64,000 bases of DNA from Methylobacterium brachiatum (GTDB taxonomy: Bacteria; Pseudomonadota; Alphaproteobacteria; Rhizobiales; Beijerinckiaceae). The position numbers and the translations under genes are program-made. Position 1 is the first letter of the stretch. The number at the start of each line of letters is the position of its first letter. Where the stretch lies: contig NZ_JAJALK010000001.1 of NCBI RefSeq assembly GCF_020523825.1, positions 558,001 through 622,000 of the forward strand, read 5' to 3'. Below are positions 38,986 to 48,356 of the stretch, piece after piece. The notes beneath the pieces are model-generated. The model did not search any database, was not told the origin of the DNA, and was given only the letters and a program-made list of their open reading frames with translations.

Positions 38986-39246
38986 CTATTGCGGGCAGGC
39001 ATGCGCCCGCTCGAAGGCCTGCAGCTCCGCCACGGTGGCCTGTTCCTGACGCGAGAGCGGTATGCGGTCCGTCACGTCGTAGCGGCAATCCGTGTTGCCG
39101 AAGGTGCGGATCGCCCGTTGGCTGCGGAAGCAGTAGCCGGCCTGCTTGTAGATCAGGTTGCGCTGGTACCAGGCTTCCGCGCAATCGTCCGCCATCGCGC
39201 CGGAGGTCCCGGCGATGAGGGTCAGGACGAGAAGGGGTGCGCGCAT
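38986..39246 (-). CDS. Small exported YARHG-like protein
   Basis: An 86-residue protein with a short signal peptide (APLLVLTLIAGTSGAMA, cleavage near residue 19) and a compact domain with three further cysteines. The pattern WYQRNLIYKQAGYCF is a variant of the YARHG domain, a small secreted module thought to be extracellular or wall-associated. Its role is not established. It is convergent with msrP and lies 42 bp downstream of the LsrB-type regulator. Confidence 0.7.
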   Translation of the reverse strand: MRAPLLVLTLIAGTSGAMADDCAEAWYQRNLIYKQAGYCFRSQRAIRTFGNTDCRYDVTDRIPLSRQEQATVAELQAFERAHACPQ

Positions 39247-39288
39247 CGATTCGTCTCCGTGGAAAGACCGGAGTCGAGCATCGGATGC

Positions 39289-40179
39289 TCAGTAGGTCCA
39301 GCGCTGTGCCTTCGAGACCAGGAAGTCGCGGAACGCCTGCACCCGGGCGACCGAGCGCATCTCTTCCGCATAGACCAGATAGCTCTCCAGGCTCGGCATC
39401 TCGGTGTCGCGCAGGACCTGGGTGAGCTGGTGGTCGCCGTCGACCGCGTAGTCCGGCAGGATACCGATGCCGGCGCCGGCCTCCATGGCCCGCTGGAGCG
39501 CGCCGATATTGTTCACCGTCAGGTGGACGCTGCGGCGGTCGCGGCCCTCGCGCCCGGCATCGGCCAACCAATGGGCCGCCAGCAGGTAGGAGGGCTCGTT
39601 GCCGCCGAATGAGACCAGGCGGTGGTCGTCGAGCTCCTCGATCGTCTTGGGCTCGCCGAAGCGCTTGACGTAATCGACGCTCGCGAAGGCGTGGTAATGC
39701 ACGGTGAACAGCCGGCGCTGGATCAGGTCCGGCTGGGCCGGGCGGCGCATGCGGATCGCCACGTCGGCCTCGCGCATGGCGAGATCCAGCTCCTCATTGG
39801 TGAGGATCAGCTCGATCCGGACATCCGGGTAGAGGTCGAGGAACTCGCCGACCCGCTGGGACAGCCACGAGGTGCCGAGCCCCACCGTGGTGGTCACCTT
39901 GAGATCGCCGGTCGGCCGCTCGGAGGTCTCGACGAGGCGTGCCCGGGTGTTCTCCAGGCGCAGCTTCATGTCCCGGGCCGCCCGGAACAGCAGGTCGCCC
40001 TGCTCGGTCAGGATCAGGCCGCGGGCGTGGCGGTGGAACAGGGGCGCCTTCAGCTCGCGCTCCAGGGCGCTGATCTGGCGGCTCACCGCCGACTGGCTGA
40101 GGCCGATATCGTCGCCCGCCTTGGTGAAGCTGCCCGCCTCTGCGACGTTCAGGAAGATCCGGATCTTGTCCCAATCCAA
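39289..40179 (-). CDS. lsrB: LysR-type regulator, LsrB/VtlR-like
   Basis: LysR regulator of 296 residues: an HTH (about 1-60, AGDDIGLSQSAVSRQISALE) and an effector-binding half. Its opening DWDKIRIFLNVAEAGSFTKAG and the LFHRHARGLILTEQG stretch match LsrB of Sinorhizobium/Agrobacterium and VtlR of Brucella, which control oxidative stress, surface polysaccharide and small-RNA genes. The start is a TTG at 40179, which gives the DWDK N terminus of orthologues; GTG codons lie a few codons upstream. It lies downstream of trxB on the same strand, as in other Hyphomicrobiales. Orthology is inferred. Confidence 0.88.
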   Translation of the reverse strand: MDWDKIRIFLNVAEAGSFTKAGDDIGLSQSAVSRQISALERELKAPLFHRHARGLILTEQGDLLFRAARDMKLRLENTRARLVETSERPTGDLKVTTTVGLGTSWLSQRVGEFLDLYPDVRIELILTNEELDLAMREADVAIRMRRPAQPDLIQRRLFTVHYHAFASVDYVKRFGEPKTIEELDDHRLVSFGGNEPSYLLAAHWLADAGREGRDRRSVHLTVNNIGALQRAMEAGAGIGILPDYAVDGDHQLTQVLRDTEMPSLESYLVYAEEMRSVARVQAFRDFLVSKAQRWTY

Positions 40180-40412
40180 GGCGAGAACCCCCACCACCGC
40201 GAATCCGCACCCGATCCGCGGCTCGGAAAGAGCCCTCTCGGCATCAGGCGAGCACCGGGCGATGCGTGGGCGGCCGACCCCAAGGGGACGCGGCCGGCGC
40301 CGCAGGGGCATGCAACGATTGCAGCCCTGCCCGGTCAGAACCCCTATGCGCCCGGCGCATGGTCGGACGCAAGCACTCAGATCGCGAAGTTGTTGACAGG
40401 ACTTTCGTCCAA

Positions 40413-40434
40413 CAGCGCGGTGCGGCCCGCGCTG
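40413..40434 (-). terminator. Hairpin after trxB, possible terminator
   Basis: Perfect 8 bp stem (CAGCGCGG at 40413-40420 with CCGCGCTG at 40427-40434, six-base loop) just after the trxB stop on the minus strand. There is no T run after it, so it may be a weak terminator, an attenuator before lsrB, or an RNA-stability element. Confidence 0.4.
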
Positions 40435-40441
40435 CGTGGTC

Positions 40442-41422
40442 TCACTCGGCCGCGGCGGCCTGAACCGGGGTCTCGCCGATCTCCAGATTGGCGAGAAATT
40501 TCTCGGCTTCCAGCGCAGCCATGCAGCCCATGCCGGCCGCCGTGATCGCCTGCCGGTAGACGTCGTCGGTGACGTCGCCCGCCGCGAACACGCCCGGGAT
40601 CTCGGTCTCGGTGGTGCCGGGCTTCACCGACAGGTAGCCACCGTGGCGCATGGGGAGCTGGCCCTCGAAGATCGCCGTCGCGGGCTGGTGGCCGATCGCC
40701 ACGAACACGCCATCGGCCGGCACCTCGCTGATCTCCCCCGTGCGCGGGTCCTTGAGCCGGATGTGGGTGACCGTGGGGGCCGGCTTCTGGACGCCGCAGA
40801 TCTCGGCGACCTCGCGGTGCCACAGCACCTCGACGTTGGGATGCTTAAACAGGCGCTCCTGCAAAATCCGCTCGGCCCGGAAGCTGTCCCGGCGGTGCAC
40901 GACCGTGACCTTCTTGGCGATGTTGGCGAGGTAGAGCGCTTCCTCGACGGCTGTGTTGCCGCCGCCGACGACCACGACCTCCTTGCCGCGGAAGAAGAAG
41001 CCGTCGCAGGTCGCGCAGGCCGAGACGCCGCCGCCCTGAAACGCCGCCTCGGAGGGCAGGCCGAGCCACTTCGCCTGGGCGCCGGTGGCGATGATCAGCG
41101 CGTCGCAGGAATAGGTCTCGCCGGAATCCGCCTCGAGCCGGAACGGCCGCTGCTTCAGATCGACCGCAGTGATGTATTCGGAGACGATCTTGGTGCCGAC
41201 ATGCTCGGCCTGCAGCCGCATCTGCTCCATGAGCCAGGGGCCCTGGATCGCCTCGGCGAAGCCCGGATAATTCTCGACATCGGTGGTGATCATGAGCTGG
41301 CCGCCGGGCTGGAAGCCGGAGATCAGCAGTGGCTCGACCATCGCGCGGGCCGCGTAGATCGCCGCCGTGTAACCGGCCGGACCGGATCCGACGATCACGA
41401 GCTTGGCATGCGTGTGGGCCAT
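40442..41422 (-). CDS. trxB: Thioredoxin reductase
   Basis: NADPH-dependent flavoenzyme that reduces thioredoxin, 326 residues. FAD motif GSGPAG near residue 12, active-site CATC at 136-139, NADPH motif [10 protein letters not shown] and the C-terminal FAD block VFAAGDV are all intact. This is the window's standard TrxB, in contrast to the CxxC-less fusion at 13668-15296. The ELM1-like gene precedes it by 14 bp on the same strand, and the LsrB-type regulator follows. Confidence 0.97.
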   Translation of the reverse strand: MAHTHAKLVIVGSGPAGYTAAIYAARAMVEPLLISGFQPGGQLMITTDVENYPGFAEAIQGPWLMEQMRLQAEHVGTKIVSEYITAVDLKQRPFRLEADSGETYSCDALIIATGAQAKWLGLPSEAAFQGGGVSACATCDGFFFRGKEVVVVGGGNTAVEEALYLANIAKKVTVVHRRDSFRAERILQERLFKHPNVEVLWHREVAEICGVQKPAPTVTHIRLKDPRTGEISEVPADGVFVAIGHQPATAIFEGQLPMRHGGYLSVKPGTTETEIPGVFAAGDVTDDVYRQAITAAGMGCMAALEAEKFLANLEIGETPVQAAAAE

Positions 41423-41436
41423 CTCTCTCGTTCCCT

Positions 41437-42498
41437 TCAGGTCGGTCCGCTGGTCGAGGCCGCCGCACGGTGCGCGGCGTAAGCCTTGGCCAGCGCCTCG
41501 GCTATCACCGGGGTCGCGTCGATCGGCTTGTACGGCAGATCCACTAAGCGACCGGTGAACGGCCGCAGCGCGCCGGCGATCGCCAGGCCGGCGAACATCC
41601 GCCGATGCCGGATATAGGTGCGCGGCAGGTCGAACAGCAGGACCGGGGCGCCGGTCGCCACCGCCTCGCTCACCATGTTCGCCGAATCCGACGTGACCAC
41701 GATCGCCTCGGCGAGCGCGAGCATGGCGACGTAGGGATTGTCGCCGGTGCCGTCCCACAGGAAGCCCCCGGTCTCGGCGGTCAGCGTCTTGACCGCGTCG
41801 CGCAGCGGGTTGGGCGTCCGGCGGGAGATCGTCACCATCAGCCGGCAGCCCTGGTCGATCAGGCTGCGCAGCTCGCCCACGAGGCGCTGCATGTCGGTCT
41901 TGCGGTAGCTCAGATGCCGGCTGTCGCCGCCGACCAGCACCGCCACCCGCGGACCGTCAAGGCTGGCGAGCCGCGGATCCGGATTGGCCCGGGCCGCGGC
42001 CAGACGGGCCGCGGTGACGAGATGCGGCGCGGTCAGGGTCGTGAAGACGTTGGGGCCGCGCAGGTCGTCGTAATCCGGCACCCAGATGAAGTCGGCGCTG
42101 TCCGCCCCGGTCCGGGGATCCTTGAGGAAGGCCGTGAAGGTCCGGCCCTCGGTCGCGCGGCGTAGCGCCCGGAGATAGGGCACCGCCCTGCGGCCCGAGG
42201 CGATCAGAAGGTCGGGATAGGGCCCCGACAGGGCGCCGTTGCGGCGACGCGGGCTCTCGCGCGGGTCGATCGGGCCCCAGGGGGCGACCCAGCCGAACGG
42301 GCCGGCGGCCGGGACCTGGCGGATCTCGAACGGGACGCCGAGGGTCTCGGCGATGCCGACGCACTGGTTCTCGTCGCCGGCCTTGCCGTCGGTGATGATC
42401 CAGGCCCGGGCCTGGGACAGTTCGGGCGCGGGCGCGCGCCGCGCGGACGGGGGGGCGAGGGGGGCGGGCGTCGCCTCCGGCGCGTCGATGCTTCTCAT
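41437..42498 (-). CDS. ELM1/DUF1022 family protein
   Basis: A 353-residue protein of the family named after plant mitochondrial fission factor ELM1. [11 protein letters not shown] near residue 35, ILLxSGRRxxP-like [24 protein letters not shown] and [11 protein letters not shown] are conserved. The architecture resembles glycosyltransferase-type folds (GT-B like), and in alphaproteobacteria the role is unknown. It lies 14 bp upstream of trxB on the same strand and is probably cotranscribed. Confidence 0.88.
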   Translation of the reverse strand: MRSIDAPEATPAPLAPPSARRAPAPELSQARAWIITDGKAGDENQCVGIAETLGVPFEIRQVPAAGPFGWVAPWGPIDPRESPRRRNGALSGPYPDLLIASGRRAVPYLRALRRATEGRTFTAFLKDPRTGADSADFIWVPDYDDLRGPNVFTTLTAPHLVTAARLAAARANPDPRLASLDGPRVAVLVGGDSRHLSYRKTDMQRLVGELRSLIDQGCRLMVTISRRTPNPLRDAVKTLTAETGGFLWDGTGDNPYVAMLALAEAIVVTSDSANMVSEAVATGAPVLLFDLPRTYIRHRRMFAGLAIAGALRPFTGRLVDLPYKPIDATPVIAEALAKAYAAHRAAASTSGPT

Positions 42499-42531
42499 CG
42501 GGAACGCCTTACACCGCGGGCCGAGCTTGGG

Positions 42532-43035
42532 CTAATCCCGCGGCAGGTCGCGGGCGAGCCACTGGGCGTAGATGTCGGCGATGACCGACAGCCGCCGCCG
42601 CTCGAAATCCGGCTCGTACCAGGCGCCGCCGTAGCTCGACGGCGTCGCGGTCATCTGCGGATGGCGCCCGAGCACCTGCCCGTCGCGCGCCACGAGGAGC
42701 GCCTCGCCCTCCAGATAATCGGTCTCGAGATTGCCGCCGCGGCCGCGCCGCGCGCCGCCGCCGACATAGGGGCGCAACGACAGCGCCTTCACGACCACGA
42801 CCAGCCGCGGCCCGCGCCCACCGATCCGTCCGGCAAAGGTCTTGCGCAGGGCGGCGGTCAGGTCAGCGGCGAGCGCGTCGGCCTGACCGCCCGCGCCCGC
42901 CTCCCGCAGCGGCCGCACATCGACGCGGATGTCGGAGAAGGCCGCGGTCGGCGGAAAATCGCCGGCCGCCACCGCGGAGGCCAGCCCGCAGAGCAGGAAG
43001 AGGCCGGCGAGCCAGCCGCGGGCGGACGCGATCAT
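42532..43035 (-). CDS. Exported protein of unknown function
   Basis: A 167-residue protein with a signal peptide (GWLAGLFLLCGLASAVAA, cleavage near residue 25). Its body includes DIRVDVRPLREAG, a small helix with TAALRKTFAG, then a strand RLVVVVKALSLRPYVGG. The pattern recalls small periplasmic or lipoprotein-like assembly proteins, but I do not recognise the family. It starts 5 bp after greA on the same strand, so it may share that transcript. Confidence 0.65.
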   Translation of the reverse strand: MIASARGWLAGLFLLCGLASAVAAGDFPPTAAFSDIRVDVRPLREAGAGGQADALAADLTAALRKTFAGRIGGRGPRLVVVVKALSLRPYVGGGARRGRGGNLETDYLEGEALLVARDGQVLGRHPQMTATPSSYGGAWYEPDFERRRLSVIADIYAQWLARDLPRD

Positions 43036-43040
43036 CGCGC

Positions 43041-43523
43041 TCAGCCGCCGTACTGGACGCCGACGACCTCGTAGGACTTGCCGCCGCCCGGCGTGGTGAC
43101 CTCGACTGTGTCGCCGACGCCCTTGCCGATCAGGGCCCGGGCGATCGGCGACGTGATCGAGACGCGGCCCGCATGCACGTCGGCCTCGGGCTCGCCCACG
43201 ATCTGGTAGGTCTTCTCCTCCTCCGTGTCCTCGTCCACGAGCTTCACGGTGGCGCCGAACTTGATCTTGTCGCCGGAGAGCTTCGACACGTCGATGATCT
43301 CGGCGCGCGCGATCATGCTCTCAAGCTCCATCACGCGCCCCTCGTTGTGGGACTGAGCCTCCTTGGCGGCGTGATACTCGGCGTTCTCGGAAAGGTCTCC
43401 GTGCGCGCGGGCCTCGGCGATCGCCGCGACGATGCGCTGGCGCTCCACCTGCTGGCGGTGCTTCAGCTCCTCCTCGAGAGCCGCGAATCCGCGTACCGTA
43501 ATCGGAACCTTGTCTATCGTCAT
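43041..43523 (-). CDS. greA: Transcript cleavage factor GreA
   Basis: Binds the secondary channel of RNA polymerase and rescues backtracked complexes by stimulating RNA cleavage. The 160 residues have an N-terminal coiled coil with the acidic tip [13 protein letters not shown] and a C-terminal FKBP-like domain ([16 protein letters not shown]). The ATG at 43523 gives the standard N terminus. carB lies upstream on the same strand, an order common in Hyphomicrobiales. Confidence 0.97.
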   Translation of the reverse strand: MTIDKVPITVRGFAALEEELKHRQQVERQRIVAAIAEARAHGDLSENAEYHAAKEAQSHNEGRVMELESMIARAEIIDVSKLSGDKIKFGATVKLVDEDTEEEKTYQIVGEPEADVHAGRVSITSPIARALIGKGVGDTVEVTTPGGGKSYEVVGVQYGG

Positions 43524-43607
43524 CGTCTCGCGCCACAATGAAGAGGCCCGGCCGAGAGTGTAGCACTCTCCCCGGGCCACGAAGTTAAGTCAGCGGGACC
43601 CTGAGGC

Positions 43608-46600
43608 TCAGGCCGCGAAGTATTCTTGCAAGGCGCGAACCTGGAGATCGCCTTCTAGATAGGCCTTGATCCCTTCGGCCGCGGCCATCGCGCCGGCTAG
43701 AGTGGTGTAATACGGCACCTTATGCAAGAGGGCCGCGCGCCGGAGCGAGCGCGAGTCGGACAGCGCGCCGGCGCCCTCCGTCGTATTCAGCACGAGCTGG
43801 ATGTCGCCGTTCTTGATCGAGTCGACCACGTGCGGCCGGCCCTCGAGGACCTTGTTCACGCGCTCGGCCGGCACGCCGTTCTCGACCAGGAATTTCTGCG
43901 TCCCGCCGGTGGCCAGGATCGAGAAGCCGAGTTCGGAAAGGAGCTTCACGCTGGGCAGGATCCGGGCTTTGTCGGCATCCCGCACCGAGACGAACACCGT
44001 GCCGGAGCGCGGCACTTGCGTGCCCGAGCCGAGCTGGCTCTTGGCGAAGGCCACGCCGAAGCTGGCATCGAGCCCGATCACCTCGCCGGTGGAGCGCATC
44101 TCCGGTCCGAGCAGGACGTCGACGCCGGGGAAGCGGGCGAACGGGAACACCGCCTCCTTGACGGCGATATGGGCCAGCTCCTTGCGCTTGAGACCGAAGC
44201 TCGCGAGCTTCTCACCGGCCATGACCCGGGCGGCGATCTTGGCGATCGGCTCGCCGATCACCTTGGCGACGAACGGCACCGTGCGGGAGGCGCGCGGGTT
44301 CACCTCCAGCACGTAGATGTCGCCGTCCTTGATCGCGTACTGGACGTTCATCAGGCCGCCGACCTTGAGCGCCAGCGCCATCGCGGTGGTCTGGCGCTCC
44401 AGCTCCGCGATGGTCTCCGCCGAGAGCGAGCGCGGCGGCAGGGAGCAGGCGGAATCGCCGGAATGGATCCCGGCCTCCTCGATGTGCTCCATGATCCCGG
44501 CGATGAACACGTCCTGCCCGTCGCAGACCGCGTCCACGTCGATCTCGACCGCGTCCGACAGGTAGCGGTCGAACAGCAGCGGGTTCTTGCCGAGCACCGT
44601 GTTGATCTGCCCGGTCTTGTCGTTCGGGTAGCGGGCGACGACGTCGGACGGGATCAGGCTCGGCAGGGTGCCGAGCAGGTAGTCGGCGAACTGGCTCTCG
44701 TCGCGGATGATCGCCATGGCGCGGCCGCCCAGGACGTAGCTCGGGCGCACCACGAAGGGCAGGCCGAGCTCGGAAGCGATCAGCCGGCTCTGCTCCACCG
44801 AATAGGCGATGCCGTTCTTCGGCTGCTTCATCCCGAGCTTGTCGAGGAGCCGCTTGAACTGGTCGCGGTCCTCGGCGAGGTCGATGGCGTCCGGGGAGGT
44901 GCCGAGGATCGGCACGCCGGCCGCCTCCAAGGCCCGGGCGAGCTTGAGCGGGGTCTGGCCGCCGAACTGCACGATGACGCCGTGCAGGGTGCCGGCCTGC
45001 CGCTCGGTCTCGATGATCTCCAGCACGTCCTCGGCGGTCAGCGGCTCGAAATAGAGCCGGTCCGACGTGTCGTAGTCGGTGGAGACCGTCTCCGGGTTGC
45101 AGTTGACCATGATGGTCTCGTAGCCGGCATCCGACAGCGCGAAGCAGGCGTGGCAGCAGCAATAGTCGAACTCGATGCCCTGGCCGATCCGGTTCGGGCC
45201 GCCGCCCAGGATGATGACCTTCTTGGCGTCGGTCGGCTGCGCCTCGTCCACCACGGTGCCGGCGAAGGGGGCGACGTAGGTCGAGTACATGTAGGCGGTC
45301 GGCGCCTTGAACTCGGCCGCGCAGGTATCGATGCGCTTGAAGACCGGGCGGACACCCAGCGCCCGGCGCTTCGCCCGGACGTCCGATTCCTCCATCTTCG
45401 CCAGGACGGCGAGGCGGGAATCCGAGAAGCCCGCGGCCTTGAGCTGACGGAACGCCCCGGCGGTACCCGGCAAGCCGTGGGCCTTCACCCGGTTCTCCAG
45501 GTCGACGATCGCCTGGATCTGCTCCAGGAACCACGGATCGACCTTGCAGGAGGCATGGACCTCCTCGTGGCTGACGCCGAGCCGCAGGGCCTGGGCGATC
45601 TTGAGCAGCCGGTCCGGCGTCGGCACGCCGAGCGCCGCCTTGATGGCGTTGTGGTCGTCGCCGCGCCCCAGCCCCTCGATCTCGATCTCGTCGAGGCCGG
45701 TGAGCCCGGTCTCCAACGAGCGCAGGGCCTTCTGCAGCGACTCCGCGAAGCAGCGGCCGATCGCCATCGCCTCGCCTACCGACTTCATCGCGGTGGTCAG
45801 GGTCGGCTCGGCGCCGGGGAACTTCTCGAAGGCGAAGCGCGGGATCTTGGTGACGACGTAGTCGATCGTCGGCTCGAACGAGGCCGGGGTCGCGCCGCCG
45901 GTGATGTCGTTGGCGATCTCGTCGAGCGTGTAGCCCACCGCCAGCTTGGCCGCGACCTTGGCGATCGGGAAGCCGGTGGCCTTCGAGGCCAGCGCCGAGG
46001 AGCGCGAGACGCGCGGGTTCATCTCGATCACGATCATCCGCCCGTTCTCGGGGTTGATCGCGAACTGCACGTTCGAGCCGCCGGTCTCGACGCCGATCTC
46101 GCGCAGCACCGCCAGGGATGCGTCGCGCATCACCTGGTATTCCTTGTCGGTGAGCGTCAGGGCCGGGGCGACGGTGATCGAGTCGCCGGTATGCACGCCC
46201 ATCGGGTCGATGTTCTCGATGGAGCAGACGATGATGCAATTGTCCGCCTTATCGCGGACGACCTCCATCTCGTATTCCTTCCAGCCGAGCACGCTCTCCT
46301 CGATCAGGACCTCGTTGGTCGGGGAGGCGTCGATCCCGCGCTCGACGATGTCGAGGAATTCCTCGCGGTTGTAGGCGATGCCGCCGCCGGTGCCGCCCAT
46401 GGTGAAGGACGGGCGGATGATCGCCGGCAGGCCGACCTCAGCGAGCGCGATCAGGGCCTGGCCGAGGGCGTGCTCGCCGTAGCGCTTGCGCCGCTCGGAT
46501 TCCCCGGACTGCCACTTGCGCTCGAAGGCGGCGACCGCCGCGGCGCGCGCCTGCGGCTCGGGATTGGCGGACTCGATCTTGGCGATCTCGGCCAAAAACT

Positions 46601-47081
46601 TCTCCCGGTCGGCCTTCTTGGCCGCGGAAGCGTTGGCGAGCGCCGATTTCGGGGTGTCGAGCCCGATCTTGGTCATGGCGTCCCGGAACAGGCTCCGGTC
46701 CTCGGCCTTGTCGATGGCCTCGGCGGTGGCGCCGATCATCTGCACGCCGTACTTGGCCAGCACGCCCATCTTCTGCAGCGACAGGGCGCAGTTCAGCGCC
46801 GTCTGGCCGCCCATGGTCGGCAGGATCGCGTCCGGGCGCTCCTTCTCGATGATCTTGGCGACGATCTCCGGGGTGATCGGCTCGACATAGGTCGCGTCCG
46901 CCATGTCCGGATCGGTCATGATCGTCGCCGGGTTCGAGTTCACCAGGACGATCCGGTAGCCCTCCTCGCGGAGCGCCTTGCAGGCCTGGGTCCCGGAATA
47001 GTCGAACTCGCAGGCCTGCCCGATGATGATCGGTCCCGCACCGACGATGAGGATCGAGGAGATGTCGGTGCGCTTGGGCAT
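43608..47081 (-). CDS. carB: Carbamoyl-phosphate synthase large subunit
   Basis: Makes carbamoyl phosphate from bicarbonate, ATP and ammonia delivered by CarA, for arginine and pyrimidine synthesis. The two homologous ATP-grasp halves are seen ([13 protein letters not shown] in the first, [16 protein letters not shown] in the second), followed by the C-terminal MGS-like allosteric domain. The 1,157 residues exceed the Escherichia coli protein by about 85. Most of the excess is a charged helical insertion at about 145-210, before FTMGG. Such an insertion is usual in related alphaproteobacteria. carA lies further upstream, separated by two genes. Confidence 0.97.
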   Translation of the reverse strand: MPKRTDISSILIVGAGPIIIGQACEFDYSGTQACKALREEGYRIVLVNSNPATIMTDPDMADATYVEPITPEIVAKIIEKERPDAILPTMGGQTALNCALSLQKMGVLAKYGVQMIGATAEAIDKAEDRSLFRDAMTKIGLDTPKSALANASAAKKADREKFLAEIAKIESANPEPQARAAAVAAFERKWQSGESERRKRYGEHALGQALIALAEVGLPAIIRPSFTMGGTGGGIAYNREEFLDIVERGIDASPTNEVLIEESVLGWKEYEMEVVRDKADNCIIVCSIENIDPMGVHTGDSITVAPALTLTDKEYQVMRDASLAVLREIGVETGGSNVQFAINPENGRMIVIEMNPRVSRSSALASKATGFPIAKVAAKLAVGYTLDEIANDITGGATPASFEPTIDYVVTKIPRFAFEKFPGAEPTLTTAMKSVGEAMAIGRCFAESLQKALRSLETGLTGLDEIEIEGLGRGDDHNAIKAALGVPTPDRLLKIAQALRLGVSHEEVHASCKVDPWFLEQIQAIVDLENRVKAHGLPGTAGAFRQLKAAGFSDSRLAVLAKMEESDVRAKRRALGVRPVFKRIDTCAAEFKAPTAYMYSTYVAPFAGTVVDEAQPTDAKKVIILGGGPNRIGQGIEFDYCCCHACFALSDAGYETIMVNCNPETVSTDYDTSDRLYFEPLTAEDVLEIIETERQAGTLHGVIVQFGGQTPLKLARALEAAGVPILGTSPDAIDLAEDRDQFKRLLDKLGMKQPKNGIAYSVEQSRLIASELGLPFVVRPSYVLGGRAMAIIRDESQFADYLLGTLPSLIPSDVVARYPNDKTGQINTVLGKNPLLFDRYLSDAVEIDVDAVCDGQDVFIAGIMEHIEEAGIHSGDSACSLPPRSLSAETIAELERQTTAMALALKVGGLMNVQYAIKDGDIYVLEVNPRASRTVPFVAKVIGEPIAKIAARVMAGEKLASFGLKRKELAHIAVKEAVFPFARFPGVDVLLGPEMRSTGEVIGLDASFGVAFAKSQLGSGTQVPRSGTVFVSVRDADKARILPSVKLLSELGFSILATGGTQKFLVENGVPAERVNKVLEGRPHVVDSIKNGDIQLVLNTTEGAGALSDSRSLRRAALLHKVPYYTTLAGAMAAAEGIKAYLEGDLQVRALQEYFAA

Positions 47082-47386
47082 TGGCGGCCTTTTCAGGCCA
47101 AGCGCGCCCGGTCGGGCACGGCTCGGATCGGCCCTGCTCCCGGACGCGCGTGGCGGGATTGTCGTTGAACGCCGCGTTTACACGGGCGATCCGCGCATTG
47201 GAAGGCCGTGCCCGATCGGCGGTTGCGCGGGGGATCACGGAGGCGCCGGCGCGCCGCGGCCCAGATTCAAAGAGTTCTGAAGTATTCGGACGGGCGCCCG
47301 CGGCATTGTCGAGTCCGGACCGGGGCCATAAAGCTCGTCCGATCGACGGGTCCGTCGATTATAACGATACCAATTCGAGATAGACG
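47082..47386. other. 305 bp divergent promoter region, carB and pseudoazurin
   Basis: Holds the start regions of carB (minus) and the pseudoazurin gene (plus). The last 40 bases before the pseudoazurin ATG (around TTATAACGATACCAATTC) are much richer in A and T than the rest, as expected of a promoter or untranslated leader. I find no repeat arm and no gene in it. Confidence 0.5.
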
Positions 47387-47821
47387 ATGATCAGGGAAAC
47401 GTTCAGCGCGGCGATGCTTCTGCTCGGCGCGACGGCAGGCGCCTACGCGACCGAAGTCTCCATCAAGACGCTCAACAGCGGCCCGGGCGGCATGATGGTC
47501 TTCGATCCGGCTTTCGTGAAGATCCAGCCCGGGGATACGGTCCGGTTCGTCCCGGCCGACAAGGGCCACAACGCCGAGCTCATCAAGGGGATGGCACCCG
47601 AGGGCGCGCCGTCCTTCAAGACCGTGGTCGGCAAGGAGGAGACCGTGACCTTCGACAAGCCCGGCCTCTACGGCTTCAAGTGCTCGCCCCACTACATCAT
47701 GGGAATGGTCGGCCTGATCGAGGTCGGCGACAAGCCGGACAACCTCGAGGCCGCCAAGGCGGTCCAGCACGGCAAGCTGGCCGCCAAGCGCTTCGAGCCA
47801 CTGTTCGAGAAGGTGCAGTAG
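47387..47821 (+). CDS. Pseudoazurin (type I blue copper protein)
   Basis: Periplasmic single-copper electron carrier, 144 residues. A signal peptide (FSAAMLLLGATAGAYA, cleavage about residue 21) precedes the cupredoxin fold. The copper ligands are in place: His61 (GHNAEL), Cys99 and His102 (KCSPHY) and Met107. Pseudoazurins pass electrons to nitrite or nitrous-oxide reductases or to other periplasmic enzymes; in methylotrophs they may serve methanol or amine oxidation. No denitrification gene is here, so the partner is unknown. It interrupts the carA-carB neighbourhood. Confidence 0.95.
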   Translation: MIRETFSAAMLLLGATAGAYATEVSIKTLNSGPGGMMVFDPAFVKIQPGDTVRFVPADKGHNAELIKGMAPEGAPSFKTVVGKEETVTFDKPGLYGFKCSPHYIMGMVGLIEVGDKPDNLEAAKAVQHGKLAAKRFEPLFEKVQ

Positions 47822-47832
47822 GGATCCGGCGG

Positions 47833-47848
47833 GGGCGGACCGCCGCCC
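47833..47848. terminator. Small hairpin between convergent genes
   Basis: GGGCGG and CCGCCC with a four-base loop, in the 31 bp between the pseudoazurin stop and the stop of the convergent membrane-protein gene. It could end both transcripts, but no T run follows. Confidence 0.4.
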
Positions 47849-47852
47849 TCGC

Positions 47853-48230
47853 TCAGAACCCGGCGTGCAGCGCGGCGAGCGCCCGGTCGATGGAGAGATA
47901 GAAGATCCCGAAGGCGACCACGGCTGCGGCAGCGAATTCCAGCGCGACGTTCGACAGCGTCTGCGCCCGGCGCAGCATCTCCCGGCCGAAATACAGGGAG
48001 ACCCAGGCGAAGGCGAGGACGGCCGGCATCGCGAACAGGTAGGAGACCGTGCTCTCGACCCGGTCGAGGCCGGCGGCCGGATCGATCAGGGCGCGGATGT
48101 TGCGCACCCAGGGGGCGTAGAGCGCGGCGTAGAGCGCGGTCGCCCAGGCGAGGCAGGCCGCGACACCGAGATGGAACGTGAAGGTACGGTGCAGGCGGGA
48201 GAAGTCGTCGCGTGCCTCGTCGATGGTCAT
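47853..48230 (-). CDS. Small integral membrane protein, unknown
   Basis: A 125-residue protein with three or four hydrophobic segments (about 18-40, 60-82 and 92-115) and a charged, soluble N-terminal stretch. I do not recognise the family. It is convergent with the pseudoazurin gene and lies downstream of carA on the same strand, with 126 bp between. Confidence 0.6.
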   Translation of the reverse strand: MTIDEARDDFSRLHRTFTFHLGVAACLAWATALYAALYAPWVRNIRALIDPAAGLDRVESTVSYLFAMPAVLAFAWVSLYFGREMLRRAQTLSNVALEFAAAAVVAFGIFYLSIDRALAALHAGF

Positions 48231-48356
48231 CCGGCAATCCCCTCGGACGGAACCGCCATGCGCGGTCCGTCGATGGGACGGTTAAGCCGCCGGAATTCGC
48301 GGATTTTGTGACCCCGGCGCGGCCTGAATGGGACCGCGCCGACAGTCCCTCGCCGC

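Noticed and set aside
43722..47168. A 1,148-codon open frame antisense to carB, and similar long frames opposite groL (55-2139), lptD (28669-30972) and rpoD (51588-54563)
   Set aside because: High GC content leaves few stop codons in the antisense frames of well-conserved genes. The translations are low-complexity, rich in Arg, Gly, His and Asp, with no family features.
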